From contig JAEUGY010000031.1 in NCBI GenBank assembly GCA_016794625.1, positions 1 to 58,264 of the forward strand: a stretch of DNA of 58,264 nt. Direction: 5' to 3'. Made by a program: the position numbers and the translations under genes. The DNA is from Opitutaceae bacterium. GTDB lineage: Bacteria; Verrucomicrobiota; Verrucomicrobiia; Opitutales; Opitutaceae. Below the pieces are notes generated by a model. The model was not told the DNA's origin and made no database searches. It saw only the letters and a list, made by a program, of their open reading frames with translations. Shown piece by piece: positions 17,499 through 26,794 of this stretch. Numbering within the stretch: the first letter of the stretch is position 1; every line of letters begins with the position of its first letter.

Positions 17499-18923
17499 TC
17501 AATCCCAAAGCAGCCTGTCGCCGTGGAGATCCCCCACGAGCTGTTCGATGGTTCGCTCGCCCAATACGCCAGCACCTTTATCCATGAGGGTCTGCCGAAG
17601 ATGCACGCCGTCGAGTTGATGGGGCATCTTGTTCTCCGCCGCACACATCGCAGCCGCCAGCCCGGCGGCCTGTCCCATTCCCATGCAGGTACCCGTCACA
17701 CGGTACGAGGCATGTGCCTCGTGCGATCCGGAGATGCAGCGTCCCGCCACGAGCAACCCTTCGACATCGCGAGGCAGCATGGCTCGGTAGGGGATGCCGA
17801 ATGGACGCGTAGCGTGGATGCGGCCTGAACGGGCGGCCTCGTCCGGGTTCACCTCGTGTACGTCCAGGGGGAAATTGCCAAACGTCACGTCGTCCTCAAA
17901 AAACCGGCCTGTGCTGATGTCGTCCACCGTCAGCCGATAGTGCCCATGAATCCGGCGTGCCTCTCGCACACCGATGGCCGGCGCAGTCTGGACCAGGCGG
18001 ATGCTCTCCAGCCCTGGCACGCCGCGTAGCAAACGGGTGAGTTCGTGCGCTTGCCGGCGCGCCTCGACGGTGGCCCCCGTCAGCTCGCGGGTATCGAGCG
18101 CGTTCACCCGATAGACATGTGTGGCCTGCACGGAAGCGGTGTCGCGACGGGCATTGTGGATGATCCACGGAACGTTTTTGGCGCGTCCGAAGGGCAGGGC
18201 CGGGCCTCCGTGTACTTTTTGGCTCGCGAGCAGCGCGTCATAAAGTTCACCGGCATTCTGCTGCACCGGAAATGCAGTCACCCCGTCGACCTCGAACATC
18301 AGAGTCATGGGTTGGCATAGTCCGTCACCCTCGCGGCCTAACTCGTACGACGCGCCCGCGCGTGCGGCGACGTCACCATCTCCGCTGGCGTCGATGACAA
18401 CCTTGGCGAGAATGGCCTCACGGCCGGATTTGCTCTCAACGACCACTCCGCGAATGCGTCCATTCTCAACAATCGAGTCGACGACGTAACTGTAATACCA
18501 CCACTGAGCGCGGGCCTCCTGCATCATCTGCTCCAGGACGAGCTTCATCGTTTCCACATCGAACGTGTGTGTCCATTTCCAGGCTTGCCACGCATGGGCT
18601 TTTTCCAGACGACCGATGAGGTCAGAGATGAGCCAGCCCTTTCCAGGCGTATCAAAGAGTGGGTTGAGCAGACCTGCGGTCCAGACTCCACCGAGCATGC
18701 CGTGGCGCTCCACGCACAAGGTGCGCGCACCGCTCCGTGCCGCGGCGAGCGCCGCGGCAACGCCTGCGGGTCCGCCGCCAACGACGAGGACGTCGACGTC
18801 GGCCACGACCCGGGTGGAGCGTGGCCCCTCGATCACCCTGCTCCGAAGGCTGTCGACATTCATGGCGTGGGCCGGACCATCGTGTCGGTGCAGGCCGGCG
18901 CGGTTGGAGATGGAAGCGTTCAT
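17499..18923 (-). CDS. FAD-dependent oxidoreductase (FAD_oxidored family)
   Basis: A 474-residue flavoprotein. The N-terminal Rossmann motif is VLVVGGGPAGVAAALAAA, followed by ERHGMLGGVWTAGL. Further on come a VVIDASGDGDVAARAG block and the C-terminal FAD-contact segment GLLVAGRCISGSHEAHAS. Members of this family often accompany sugar or polyol catabolic genes in Bacteroidota and Verrucomicrobiota. The start at 18923 overlaps the upstream MFS stop by 4 bp (ATGA), so the two are translationally coupled. The open frame extends upstream to 19034 inside the MFS gene and that part is not used. Confidence 0.88.
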   Translation of the reverse strand: MNASISNRAGLHRHDGPAHAMNVDSLRSRVIEGPRSTRVVADVDVLVVGGGPAGVAAALAAARSGARTLCVERHGMLGGVWTAGLLNPLFDTPGKGWLISDLIGRLEKAHAWQAWKWTHTFDVETMKLVLEQMMQEARAQWWYYSYVVDSIVENGRIRGVVVESKSGREAILAKVVIDASGDGDVAARAGASYELGREGDGLCQPMTLMFEVDGVTAFPVQQNAGELYDALLASQKVHGGPALPFGRAKNVPWIIHNARRDTASVQATHVYRVNALDTRELTGATVEARRQAHELTRLLRGVPGLESIRLVQTAPAIGVREARRIHGHYRLTVDDISTGRFFEDDVTFGNFPLDVHEVNPDEAARSGRIHATRPFGIPYRAMLPRDVEGLLVAGRCISGSHEAHASYRVTGTCMGMGQAAGLAAAMCAAENKMPHQLDGVHLRQTLMDKGAGVLGERTIEQLVGDLHGDRLLWD

Positions 18924-20176
18924 AGACTGGGTTGAGTGCCGCGGGCGAAGCGGAGGATCAGGAGCATCCCGATCGGGTGCAGCAGCACCATGAAGAGAAA
19001 GCAATGGGTGTAGGAGGTGTGGCCAATGGCCCAACTCACCGCGCTATTCATGATGATGCCGCCGAAAGCGCTGCCCGCTGATATGAAGCCAAAGGCGGTC
19101 GCGAAAAGCGGCTTGCTCACCAGATCCATGACGAGCGCGGCATTGCAGGTAAGCCAGGCGGCATGCGCTAGTGCCACCACCATGGAAAAGGCGAATACGA
19201 ATTCGATCGCCGCGAGGTGAGGCACCCACCCGATGAACAACGGAACCACCAGCGCAGCTGCCCCCATCACCCATCGTCGGGCGTTGGCTGGCAGGCGACC
19301 GCGGCGGACGAGCGCGTCAGACATGAATCCTCCGCAAATGAAACCAACGTCCGCGGCGAGGAAGATCAGCCACAGGCTTGTGAGTTGGGCTTGGCTGAGC
19401 CCACGCTCTGAGTGGAGATACTTTGGCATCCAAAACTGAAGGAAGTACCACACGGGGTCCGTGAGCATGCGGGCAGCCATCAGCGCCCAGATCTGCGGTG
19501 AAGTCAGAATTGCCCGCCACCGGTCCACTTCAGTGAGGGGCTTGCCGACCGGCGACGGCAATTGACCCTCAAGAATGTGCCGGCGCTCCGTCTCACTGAC
19601 CCAGGGATGACGACTCAGCGGGCGGAAAAGCACCAACCACGGGATCACAAGGAGGAGTCCAAACGCGCCGGTAATGAGAAACGTCCCACGCCAGCCGTAC
19701 TGGCTGGCGAGCGCGATGATGATGATCGGGGCGATCGTAGCGCCGACGGAAGCGCCGATGGCGTAGATGCTGATCGCCGTGCCCCGTTCCTTGTCGGGAA
19801 ACCACTCCGAAACGACCTTCGGCGAGGCGGTGTAGCCTCCCGCTTCAAAGAGGCCGAGACATGCGCGGCACCAACCGATGCCTCCGATGCCCCGCGCGAG
19901 CCCGGTCAGTGCGCTCGCGGCCGACCAAAGACCCAGTGAGAATGCCATGCCAATGCGGGCACCCACGGCGTCCATGATGCGTCCGGAAACCAGATAGGAT
20001 ACCGTGTAGGCAGCCAGGAAGTAGCTTACGATCCGGCCGTACTCGGCGTCGCTCATTCCCAGATCCGCCTGGATCGTGGGCGCCAGGATGGAGAACATCT
20101 GGCGGTCGACGTAGTTGAGGATAGAGATCAGCAGGAGAAAGCCGACGATCCACCAACGGACGTGGCGGAACTTCAT
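18920..20176 (-). CDS. MFS transporter, anion:cation symporter-like
   Basis: A 418-residue inner-membrane protein with about 12 hydrophobic helices. The opening (FRHVRWWIVGFLLLISILNYVDRQ) and the motif GRIMDAVGARIG correspond to the hexuronate/sugar-acid group of the major facilitator superfamily. Other typical blocks are FEAGGYTASPKVVSEWFPDKERG. It is the middle gene of a minus-strand operon, 94 bp after the glycoside hydrolase-like gene and overlapping the oxidoreductase gene. A sugar-acid substrate is likely but not proven. Confidence 0.9.
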   Translation of the reverse strand: MKFRHVRWWIVGFLLLISILNYVDRQMFSILAPTIQADLGMSDAEYGRIVSYFLAAYTVSYLVSGRIMDAVGARIGMAFSLGLWSAASALTGLARGIGGIGWCRACLGLFEAGGYTASPKVVSEWFPDKERGTAISIYAIGASVGATIAPIIIIALASQYGWRGTFLITGAFGLLLVIPWLVLFRPLSRHPWVSETERRHILEGQLPSPVGKPLTEVDRWRAILTSPQIWALMAARMLTDPVWYFLQFWMPKYLHSERGLSQAQLTSLWLIFLAADVGFICGGFMSDALVRRGRLPANARRWVMGAAALVVPLFIGWVPHLAAIEFVFAFSMVVALAHAAWLTCNAALVMDLVSKPLFATAFGFISAGSAFGGIIMNSAVSWAIGHTSYTHCFLFMVLLHPIGMLLILRFARGTQPSL

Positions 20177-20270
20177 AGGGCGCTCCCGAGGGAAATGGCC
20201 GGTTCGATCTGCCGTGCACGCTTCGCACCGGCCCGGCGATTGCGGATGAGGTGGCTTCGCACGCGCACGT

Positions 20271-22397
20271 CTAGGTCTCGACTACAATCGCGCTATGGAT
20301 CTCGACGGTCGGCACGGTGACCGAGAGCGTGCCCTTGCTCCATTCCCACACGGGCTGCGCCGCGTCAGCGGGTTCGCAAACCACGCGGGTCGGACGGTTG
20401 GCGAGCTGCATCTTGACCTTGACCGGTCCGACGGGTGGAAGGTGCTCCACGTGCCGGCGCACGGTCGTCTCGCGCTGCGAGGTGATGGTCCGGTTGAGAA
20501 GATGCACGATGTACCGGCTGTCCTGCTTGCGAAGATTGGAGGTCAAGATGCCATTGCCGACCGAATCGATCAGCACCATGGGGTTGGGCCAAAGCGTACG
20601 GAAAAGCGTGCGTAGCGAGCGACCCAGCTGCGGACTGCGGTCGCGGGTGTAGGCTGCGAATGCGGCACCATGGATAACGGCAACCTGACCCTTGCCGAGG
20701 GCTCTCACCGTGATGGCGGGTGTTCCGGCGAAATCGCCGGCCTCGGGTGTAGCAAGCAGTCCGGAGAATTCCTTCGCACCCTTCAGGGTTACCGGCTGCC
20801 ACGGGCCCTTGATCTGGGACGATTCCGCGTCGGCGGGCAGGTAGTAGTAACCGCTGAGCGTTTCGCCTCGGGGTGCGACACCGGCGAACTCTGCGAGCGC
20901 GGGATCGCCTGCGACAAACGAGCCGCTGAGCACCACGCGGCCGCCGCCTTCAACGTATTTCGTCAGGGCACGCACCAGGCTTGCGGTTACGGGATTGGAC
21001 TCCGGCAGCACCACGAGACCGTACGCGTTGAGCTGGTCCTTGAGGTCCTCCTCGTTTCGAACGTCCACGCTGTAGCCGGCGTTGAGCAGGGAGTGGACGG
21101 CGCCAATCAGTGCCCCGCGATCCGCCAGATGGCCAGCGATCTCATTCACCCGGATCGAACGGGTATAGATTGAGGACGCACTGTTGAGCACCACCGCTTG
21201 CGGCACGCCAGAGCTGCCTTCGCTGATCGCGCGGCGCGCGTGAACAAATTCAGCCACGCGCGCGAGCTGGTCATGTTCCCAAGTGATCAAACGACCGGTT
21301 TGAGTTGGGCGCGCAAAAATGATCGCGCCACCTCCGACGGCGAGCGATTCGGCGGCGCCCTGGCAGGTCTCTGCATAGGCGCGAAACTGCCCGGTGGGGG
21401 CGCTCTTGTTGAGGCCACCCGTATTCTCGTAGGGCGGCGCAATGAAGCCCCACGTCATTACATTCCAAGGCAGTCCGCGGCCGGCAAAGAAACGAGACTC
21501 GACCGTGATTTGATCGTCGCTGTTGGCGTCGCCGCTAAGGAAATCGACACCGAGTGTGATGGGGTCAGGAATGGAGGCGCTGTAGAGCCAGTTAATGCAC
21601 ACCAGGCAGTCCGGTTTCCGGGCGTGTACGGCGTCGGTGTACGCCTTGGCGTACTCAAGATAGGAACGGCGGTGAAAGGCGAGCCAGGCCGGCCAGTGCG
21701 GATGGGTGGCAACCAGCGGAGGATCGCTGATGCCGCTTTCTGCCTCAAAGGCATCCCGACACCGGCGACAATAGCAGGGCTGCATCGTCCACACGTCGCC
21801 ATCGACCCAGAATCCATCGACTTCGTAGTCAACTGCGACCTCCAGCATTTGGGGAATGAGCCGCTCTTGAAGGTACGGACTCCGCACGCAAATCTTGCCC
21901 GTCTCGGCTTGGCCGCCGGCATCGCGCCGCGTCCACTCTCGGTGCTCCACGCTGGCCGCGAGATCCCAGATACCGCAGAAATGGACCAGCAGCGGCAGTC
22001 CAAGTTCTCGTGTGACTTCACGATGGATACGCAGGGGATCGTTGGTCAGCCCTGGCTTGGCCCTACCCACTTTGCTAGGGTAGGAGGAAAGCCCCGCGCT
22101 GCCTTTGCAGTCACACTGGATCCAGTCGGGTTTAACCTTCTTCCATTCGGTACGAAGATTTTCCGCAGACACGTCCTTGAGCCAGCGCGGGTCCGAGGAA
22201 TCGGGCTGCAAATCGTAATGAATCCCAAACATGCCCGGCCCGCTGAACTTGGCCACTTTGGCCACTCGCCGCTGCGCTGCCGACGCGGCGGTGCCGCTCT
22301 GCGCCAGCAGCCGCGGGACGATCAGGGTACTGGCACCTGCCGCAAGCATGGAGAGGGTGAAGTCGCGCCGATTCATCGAAGAGGACGGAGAGGTCAT
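20271..22397 (-). CDS. Secreted glycoside hydrolase-like protein (GHL6/GH42-like, Tat signal)
   Basis: A 708-residue protein. A twin-arginine signal is visible (MNRRDFTLSMLAAGASTLIV). The N-terminal part looks like a TIM-barrel glycosidase (FGIHYDLQ, DGFWVDGDVWTMQPCYCRRCRDAF). The second half is like the beta-galactosidase trimerisation/ThuA domain (LNAYGLVVLPESNPV, YVEGGGRVVLSGSF). Similar proteins are annotated as alpha-amylase-like or GHL6 family; the substrate is unknown. The start is either 22397 or the ATG at 22376 that opens the Tat motif; neither has a clear ribosome-binding site. It is first in an operon with the MFS transporter and FAD oxidoreductase. Confidence 0.78.
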   Translation of the reverse strand: MTSPSSSMNRRDFTLSMLAAGASTLIVPRLLAQSGTAASAAQRRVAKVAKFSGPGMFGIHYDLQPDSSDPRWLKDVSAENLRTEWKKVKPDWIQCDCKGSAGLSSYPSKVGRAKPGLTNDPLRIHREVTRELGLPLLVHFCGIWDLAASVEHREWTRRDAGGQAETGKICVRSPYLQERLIPQMLEVAVDYEVDGFWVDGDVWTMQPCYCRRCRDAFEAESGISDPPLVATHPHWPAWLAFHRRSYLEYAKAYTDAVHARKPDCLVCINWLYSASIPDPITLGVDFLSGDANSDDQITVESRFFAGRGLPWNVMTWGFIAPPYENTGGLNKSAPTGQFRAYAETCQGAAESLAVGGGAIIFARPTQTGRLITWEHDQLARVAEFVHARRAISEGSSGVPQAVVLNSASSIYTRSIRVNEIAGHLADRGALIGAVHSLLNAGYSVDVRNEEDLKDQLNAYGLVVLPESNPVTASLVRALTKYVEGGGRVVLSGSFVAGDPALAEFAGVAPRGETLSGYYYLPADAESSQIKGPWQPVTLKGAKEFSGLLATPEAGDFAGTPAITVRALGKGQVAVIHGAAFAAYTRDRSPQLGRSLRTLFRTLWPNPMVLIDSVGNGILTSNLRKQDSRYIVHLLNRTITSQRETTVRRHVEHLPPVGPVKVKMQLANRPTRVVCEPADAAQPVWEWSKGTLSVTVPTVEIHSAIVVET

Positions 22398-22745
22398 GGT
22401 GTGCGGTTGTCTGGGGGTTGGCTCGGGGCGCGCCGGGTACCACCCTGGGGGCGGGATTGTGCTGACGGGCCTCTCGCGAAGATCAAGTGCACGGCGCTTG
22501 CCCAAGCCAAGGGACGAAAATTACACAAACTGTCTGAGTTGTTATGGATTTTCTACAGACTTTTGGCGCTCGGCATTTTCCACGAGCAGGCAAAGGCGGC
22601 CCGCAACGAGTCGTTGGAAGGAAGCATTTACTGACAGAAACAGGGTTGGGGCTGCCGGCCACCGGAGCTGCGGTGACCGGCAACGGTACACCGACAACGG
22701 AGGTTGCGATCGCAAGCCAGGCTAGGTTCCGCTCTCGGCGGAGAC
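22398..22745. other. Intergenic region between the GHL operon and a hydrolase gene
   Basis: No gene was recognised in these 348 bp. The AT-rich part around 22518-22560 probably holds the promoter of the GHL-MFS-oxidoreductase operon on the minus strand, but no clear -35/-10 pair could be assigned. Confidence 0.35.
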
Positions 22746-23543
22746 TTACGGAGCCCGCTTCTCGTCGGTAAACAACGAGGAGTGATGACACAGGCGCCGC
22801 CAGAGCGCCTGCCAGGTCTTCCAGTCGTGGCCGCCGGGTTGGGAGAGCACCCGTTCTCTCGCGAGGAGGGGACCCAGCAGACGGTGTCCTTCCGCCAGAC
22901 GGTCGCTCTCTCCATAAGCCAGCCAGGTCGGTGGGAGGCTTCCGTGACTCCGGCCGAGAAACGTCCACAGCTCCGTCTCGACGGAGCCCGTCGCGTCGGT
23001 ATGGGACGCGGCCCAGGCTGCGGGCCCACCGGCGGCGGTGATCTCCGCGAAGTGCTTCCGGCTCTGCCCGAGGTACGGTGCGATCAGCACCAGGGCGTCG
23101 ATCTGCCCCGGTTGATCGCGTTCGTAGAGCAACCCGCCGAGCCCGCCGAGCGAGAGGCCGACGATCACGATGCGCCGGTAGCCGCGGGCGCGCGCCGGCG
23201 CGATCACGTCCTCCCGCAACCGGTCGATGACCGTGCGTTCGCGGTAGTAGCCCAGGTGCGCATCCACCGAGATCCAATCGGCGCGCACCCCGGCGCGCGC
23301 CAGCTCCGCGCTCAGACCCTGGCGCTCAAAATCCTCCATGCGATCCCCACGCCCCGGCAGGAACACCACCAGCGTCGAGGCCGCCGGTGCACCCGCACCC
23401 AGCGACCCCACCGTGGGAATCGGCTTCGGAGTGGCCCGCGGGAGAAACGAACACCCTCCGACCAGCCAAGCCAGCAGCCCGAAAAGAATGGCCACGCGCA
23501 CCCTTCGAACGTGTGTGGAGGCGTGGGGACAAGCGGGTGCCAT
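22746..23543 (-). CDS. Alpha/beta-hydrolase lipoprotein
   Basis: About 265 residues. A hydrophobic signal ending in the lipobox LVGGC predicts a lipid-anchored envelope protein. The catalytic fold is an alpha/beta hydrolase: VVFLPGRGDRMEDF near the start, the nucleophile elbow GLSLGG (G-x-S-x-G), a late Asp in YGESDRLAEGH and His in QPGGHDWKTW. The ATG at 23543 gives a sensible signal; GTG starts closer to the hydrophobic core are possible, while the longer open frame to 23804 shows no homology. The substrate is unknown. Confidence 0.75.
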   Translation of the reverse strand: MAPACPHASTHVRRVRVAILFGLLAWLVGGCSFLPRATPKPIPTVGSLGAGAPAASTLVVFLPGRGDRMEDFERQGLSAELARAGVRADWISVDAHLGYYRERTVIDRLREDVIAPARARGYRRIVIVGLSLGGLGGLLYERDQPGQIDALVLIAPYLGQSRKHFAEITAAGGPAAWAASHTDATGSVETELWTFLGRSHGSLPPTWLAYGESDRLAEGHRLLGPLLARERVLSQPGGHDWKTWQALWRRLCHHSSLFTDEKRAP

Positions 23544-23981
23544 GTAGGCACACAGAAGCACGACTCCGCCGGATCCGCCACCCCGAGATCGAGGTTCGGC
23601 TGATCGGTTCCCGCGGGACACTTCCATCCGTCCCTTCCACCAGCCGTGCCACCGGCCATACCCGACTGAACGTAGGGTTGCGCGCCGGCTCGACACGCTG
23701 CGCGCCGGGAATGGAGACGACGTGCGAGTTGCGCGTGGCGTTGAGGGAGACGGGTTGGCGTGGTGCCTTGGGCCCAGGCGCTGCGTTGGCTGGGCAAGCT
23801 GCATGGGTAGCTGCCGGGGTCGGTGTGGCGCTGGAGAAAACCGGCGGCACGGTGGTCCGAGTGCACGAATCTCGAACTGGGAAAGGGAAGCCCGGTGGCG
23901 GGGGACTTATTGAGGGCGGTATCGAAAGCGTGGAGCCAGGTTGGGTTCGTGGACCGACGGTGCCCGACGGGGCACGGATCG
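23544..23981. other. Gap without recognisable gene
   Basis: These 438 bp contain several open frames on both strands, but all have the Arg/Pro/Gly-rich composition of GC-rich shadow frames. No RNA structure or repeat was noticed. Confidence 0.4.
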
Positions 23982-24959
23982 TCACGGGCCGTGGGGCTCG
24001 AGACTTGGCCATGGCTGCTTGTCCCGCACGTAACGGTCCAGCCAGTCTTTCGTCAGGCGATTCACTTCCTCTGCATGCTCGCTCAGGCCGTGGTCGCCTC
24101 CTTCAAAGAAGACAAACCGAAAGGGGTGCTTGCTCTCATAGAGCTTGGAGGCCATCGCCAGCGCCCCCGACGGATGTACCCTCCAGTCCGAAGAGCCATG
24201 CAGCAGGAGGATGGGAGTCTGCTTGTGGAGTTTTTCGGGCCATCGCACCGCAGACCGGGCGACGAGTGCCGCTTCCCGATCCTCGGCGTAGTTTGGAATC
24301 AACTGGGCATATACATTTTTCTCCATGTCCGGCCGGCTCCGGATGTTCTCGAACGCGTCCGCCAGTCCGGCACTGATGATTGCCGCGGCGATCCGGTCAG
24401 TCCTGGCCAGAGCGAGGTACGCCATCATGCCGCCGCGACTCCATCCGATCATCCCAACCCGTGTGACATCGGCCTGGGGCACGGACTTGAGAAGGGGGAG
24501 CAGGTTGAGGACGTCGTTGATGTCCCGGCCGCCGAACTCCTCCTTTCCCTCGCCTCCCGCGTTGCCCCGATACTGACTCGCCACCACCACGTATCCCCAC
24601 GACGCGATGCGGCCCAGGTCGGCAGCCGCTTTCAAGTCGCTGATGGCACCGAACTCGCGGTTTCCGCCGCGGTTGTAGATGACACAGGGAAGGTTCCCGC
24701 CCTTGCGCGGCACCACCAGATAGCCCTTCACCTTCAGGCCGTCGCTCAGGTAGGTGATGGCCTTGATGTCGATCTCGCTCAGAAGCGCCCGGAACCCCGG
24801 TCGCCGCACCTCCAGCCTCTCGATATCCGCGCTCTTCAGCGAGACCTCGGAGCTGTCAACCAGGCTGCCGTCCTGCGGCGCCGCGATGCAGGCCAGTGCG
24901 GCGACGCAGAACAGCGCCAGACCTTTCCGGGTCGAGTTCGATTTCACGGGGGGATCCAA
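23982..24959 (-). CDS. Secreted prolyl-oligopeptidase-type alpha/beta hydrolase
   Basis: A 325-residue protein. A signal peptide (GLALFCVAALACIAA) is followed by a peptidase S9/dienelactone-type hydrolase: VKGYLVVPRKGG, CVIYNRGGNREF, VVASQYRGNAGGEGKEEFGG, the nucleophile elbow GWSRGG, ILLLHGSSDWRV with the acid residue, and GGDHGL with the catalytic His. The substrate could be an ester or peptide. It is on the same strand as the lipoprotein hydrolase downstream, 438 bp apart, so probably not one operon. Confidence 0.85.
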   Translation of the reverse strand: MDPPVKSNSTRKGLALFCVAALACIAAPQDGSLVDSSEVSLKSADIERLEVRRPGFRALLSEIDIKAITYLSDGLKVKGYLVVPRKGGNLPCVIYNRGGNREFGAISDLKAAADLGRIASWGYVVVASQYRGNAGGEGKEEFGGRDINDVLNLLPLLKSVPQADVTRVGMIGWSRGGMMAYLALARTDRIAAAIISAGLADAFENIRSRPDMEKNVYAQLIPNYAEDREAALVARSAVRWPEKLHKQTPILLLHGSSDWRVHPSGALAMASKLYESKHPFRFVFFEGGDHGLSEHAEEVNRLTKDWLDRYVRDKQPWPSLEPHGP

Positions 24960-25278
24960 CCCGATGCCATGGCGAGACTCAAGCCAAGACCCCCTGGGAT
25001 GAGTGGATCCGGGTGGTGGTGAGTCGTGTATGGCGGCCTGAAGGCAGGTGTAACAATAAGTTAGCGACAGCCGGAGGGACGGTTCAGTGAATCAGCGCTG
25101 GTGCTTGACGGGACGACATCCCGGTCGGATGCCCGCCGTCTGCGGCACCACGGATCGCGGACGCCACCCTTGACCCCGAGTCGTGCGGGCCGGGGCCGCT
25201 TCGCTCGCGGAGGCGAGGCGATTCCGCCTCAACACCATCGAGGCCGAATAGGAATACCGTCCGCCCTTTGCCTCTTAG
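24960..25278. other. Gap without recognisable gene
   Basis: Nothing coding was recognised. The minus-strand promoter of the secreted hydrolase presumably lies here. A degenerate coding trace follows at 25279. Confidence 0.35.
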
Positions 25279-25494
25279 CTCGGGCTGACCGGCGGCCTGG
25301 GCAAGTTCCACGAGCCGTGGGACTGGGCCCGTGCGGTGCATCTTGGCGCGGGGATCCAATGGCGGTCCGGCAGGGAATCGGTGATTGAGTTCGGCTGGCG
25401 CTATTCCCGCATGGACACGAGCGACGAGCGAGCTGGCGACGCACGGGATCTCGCGCTTCGGGGACCGTCCATCAGCTTCCGCCAATGCTTCTGA
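25279..25494 (+). pseudogene. Possible decayed C-terminal fragment of an outer-membrane barrel protein
   Basis: After an in-frame TAG (25276) a 71-codon frame reads GLTGGLGKFHEPWDWARAVH, then GIQWRSGRESVIEFGWRYS, and ends ALRGPSISFRQCF. The alternating hydrophobic/polar pattern and the terminal SISFR segment resemble the last strands of a small outer-membrane beta-barrel. There is no start codon or ribosome-binding site, so it would be a relic. The evidence is composition only. Confidence 0.22.
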
Positions 25495-25680
25495 TTCCGG
25501 AAGGCGGGTGCGTGGTTTGGCGCCCGACCTATTCCGCGTGCGCCAAGTCAAGAAAGGGTCAGGCCCGATCGATCACGCCGCGCTGGCGAAGGGCACGCCT
25601 GACTCGAGGTCGAGCAGGCGGAGCGGCCTGGTCGGATTCTTCTCACGTGCTGGGCGGCTGACTCCGTGCGCAACCTTGGT

Positions 25681-26157
25681 TCAAGGCACTCCGAGGTGTG
25701 CAGCCAGTTTGGCGAGGGTCTGGTAGCCGAGTTCCACCGCACCGAAACCGATGCCGGCCTGGCGTTGTTGTTTGGTTGGATGGAGCTGGCGCAGGGTGAG
25801 GACCGTTTTGCCGTCGCTCTGGGAGTCAAAGGTCAGGGTGACCCGAAACCGGCCGGGATCGTTGTCCTGGTCCACACCGTGCTCAAAGACCAGCAACTCC
25901 GGCTCTTTGATTTCCAGATAGACGACCCGGTTGGTGTACACGGTGCCATTCGGCGCCTTCATATCGAAGCGCCACCGGCCGCCCACGCGCACGTCCATTT
26001 CGTGCGTGGTGGTGACGAAGCCCTTGGGGCCGAACCACTGGGAGATGTGCGCGGCTTCGGTCCAGGCCTTGAACACCAGTTCGCGCGGTGCGTTGAAGAC
26101 GCGGGAAAGCACAATCTCACGGTCGAGCAGGCCTTCGTGGTTATACTGTGGGTACAT
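25681..26157 (-). CDS. SRPBCC (AHSA1-type START) domain protein
   Basis: A 158-residue protein of the activator-of-Hsp90-like START superfamily. Visible blocks are REIVLSRVFNAPRELVFKAW, WFGPKGF, VGGRWRFDMKAPNG and a late GAVELGYQTLAKL. Such proteins bind small hydrophobic ligands, but this subgroup has no fixed function. It starts 10 bp after the stop of an ArsR-family gene on the same strand; this two-gene pairing is very common, and the regulator probably controls both. Confidence 0.9.
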   Translation of the reverse strand: MYPQYNHEGLLDREIVLSRVFNAPRELVFKAWTEAAHISQWFGPKGFVTTTHEMDVRVGGRWRFDMKAPNGTVYTNRVVYLEIKEPELLVFEHGVDQDNDPGRFRVTLTFDSQSDGKTVLTLRQLHPTKQQRQAGIGFGAVELGYQTLAKLAAHLGVP

Positions 26158-26167
26158 AAAGTGAATT

Positions 26168-26515
26168 CTATTTCTTTGTTTTGGTCGGGGACTGCAAATA
26201 CTGGAGATAGTCCTCCAGGCGGTCGAAGCGCTCCTCCCAGGTGCGACGCGTCGCTTCAGCCCACGCGGTGACGTCGGCGAGCGCCTCGGTCCGGAGGCGG
26301 CAGGGCCGGCGCTGGGCGTCGCGACTGCGGGTGATCAATCCGGCCTTTTCCAGCACCTTGAGGTGCTTGGAAATCGCCGGAAGGCTGATGTCGAAGGGTT
26401 CGGCCAGTTCCTGCACCGTTCCCTCGCCGGTCGCGAGCCGTGCCAGGATCGCGCGACGCGTGCCGTCGGCGAGTGCGGAAAAGGTGGCGTCGAGGGTGGG
26501 GGTGGCGGAGGTCAC
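26168..26515 (-). CDS. ArsR-family winged-helix regulator
   Basis: A 115-residue repressor-type protein with a typical ArsR winged helix: LDATFSALADGTRRAILARL, VQELAEPFDISLPAISKHLK and VLEKAGLITRSRD. No metal-binding cysteines are visible, so it belongs to the non-metal group found with SRPBCC genes. It is first in a two-gene operon, and a symmetrical TTTAAC-N6-GTTAAA site lies 16 bp before its start codon. Confidence 0.92.
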   Translation of the reverse strand: MTSATPTLDATFSALADGTRRAILARLATGEGTVQELAEPFDISLPAISKHLKVLEKAGLITRSRDAQRRPCRLRTEALADVTAWAEATRRTWEERFDRLEDYLQYLQSPTKTKK

Positions 26516-26530
26516 CGAGGAGGGTTTGTA

Positions 26531-26548
26531 TTTAACCTAGTAGTTAAA
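26531..26548. promoter_or_regulatory. ArsR-type operator TTTAAC-N6-GTTAAA
   Basis: A perfect 6-bp inverted repeat separated by CTAGTA lies 15 bp upstream of the ArsR start at 26515, in an otherwise GC-rich region. Its position fits autorepression of the arsR-SRPBCC operon. Confidence 0.65.
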
Positions 26549-26794
26549 CAAGCTGGATGGAGCCTGGTGACAAGCTCGATTTCCCCGGGGCGCCGGACGG
26601 TCGAGTCAAGTCGTGAAGGCTCATGCCGATGCGTGGGTTGCGAACGGAGCTGCGAACCGCTCCGTGCCGAGTGATGCGCAGTCGCGATTGGCATCGTCTC
26701 TCCCCGGCTCTCCCCCTGCCGGCTCGGGCCGATCCGCGGGGTGTGGGGTGCGGGCCCCGGGTCGGTCCGCGCGAGCGTGACCCCAGGCGCGTCT

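Noticed and set aside
23544..24376. Long overlapping plus-strand frames opposite the hydrolase genes
   Set aside because: They are Arg/Pro-rich shadows of the minus-strand hydrolases and show no domain.
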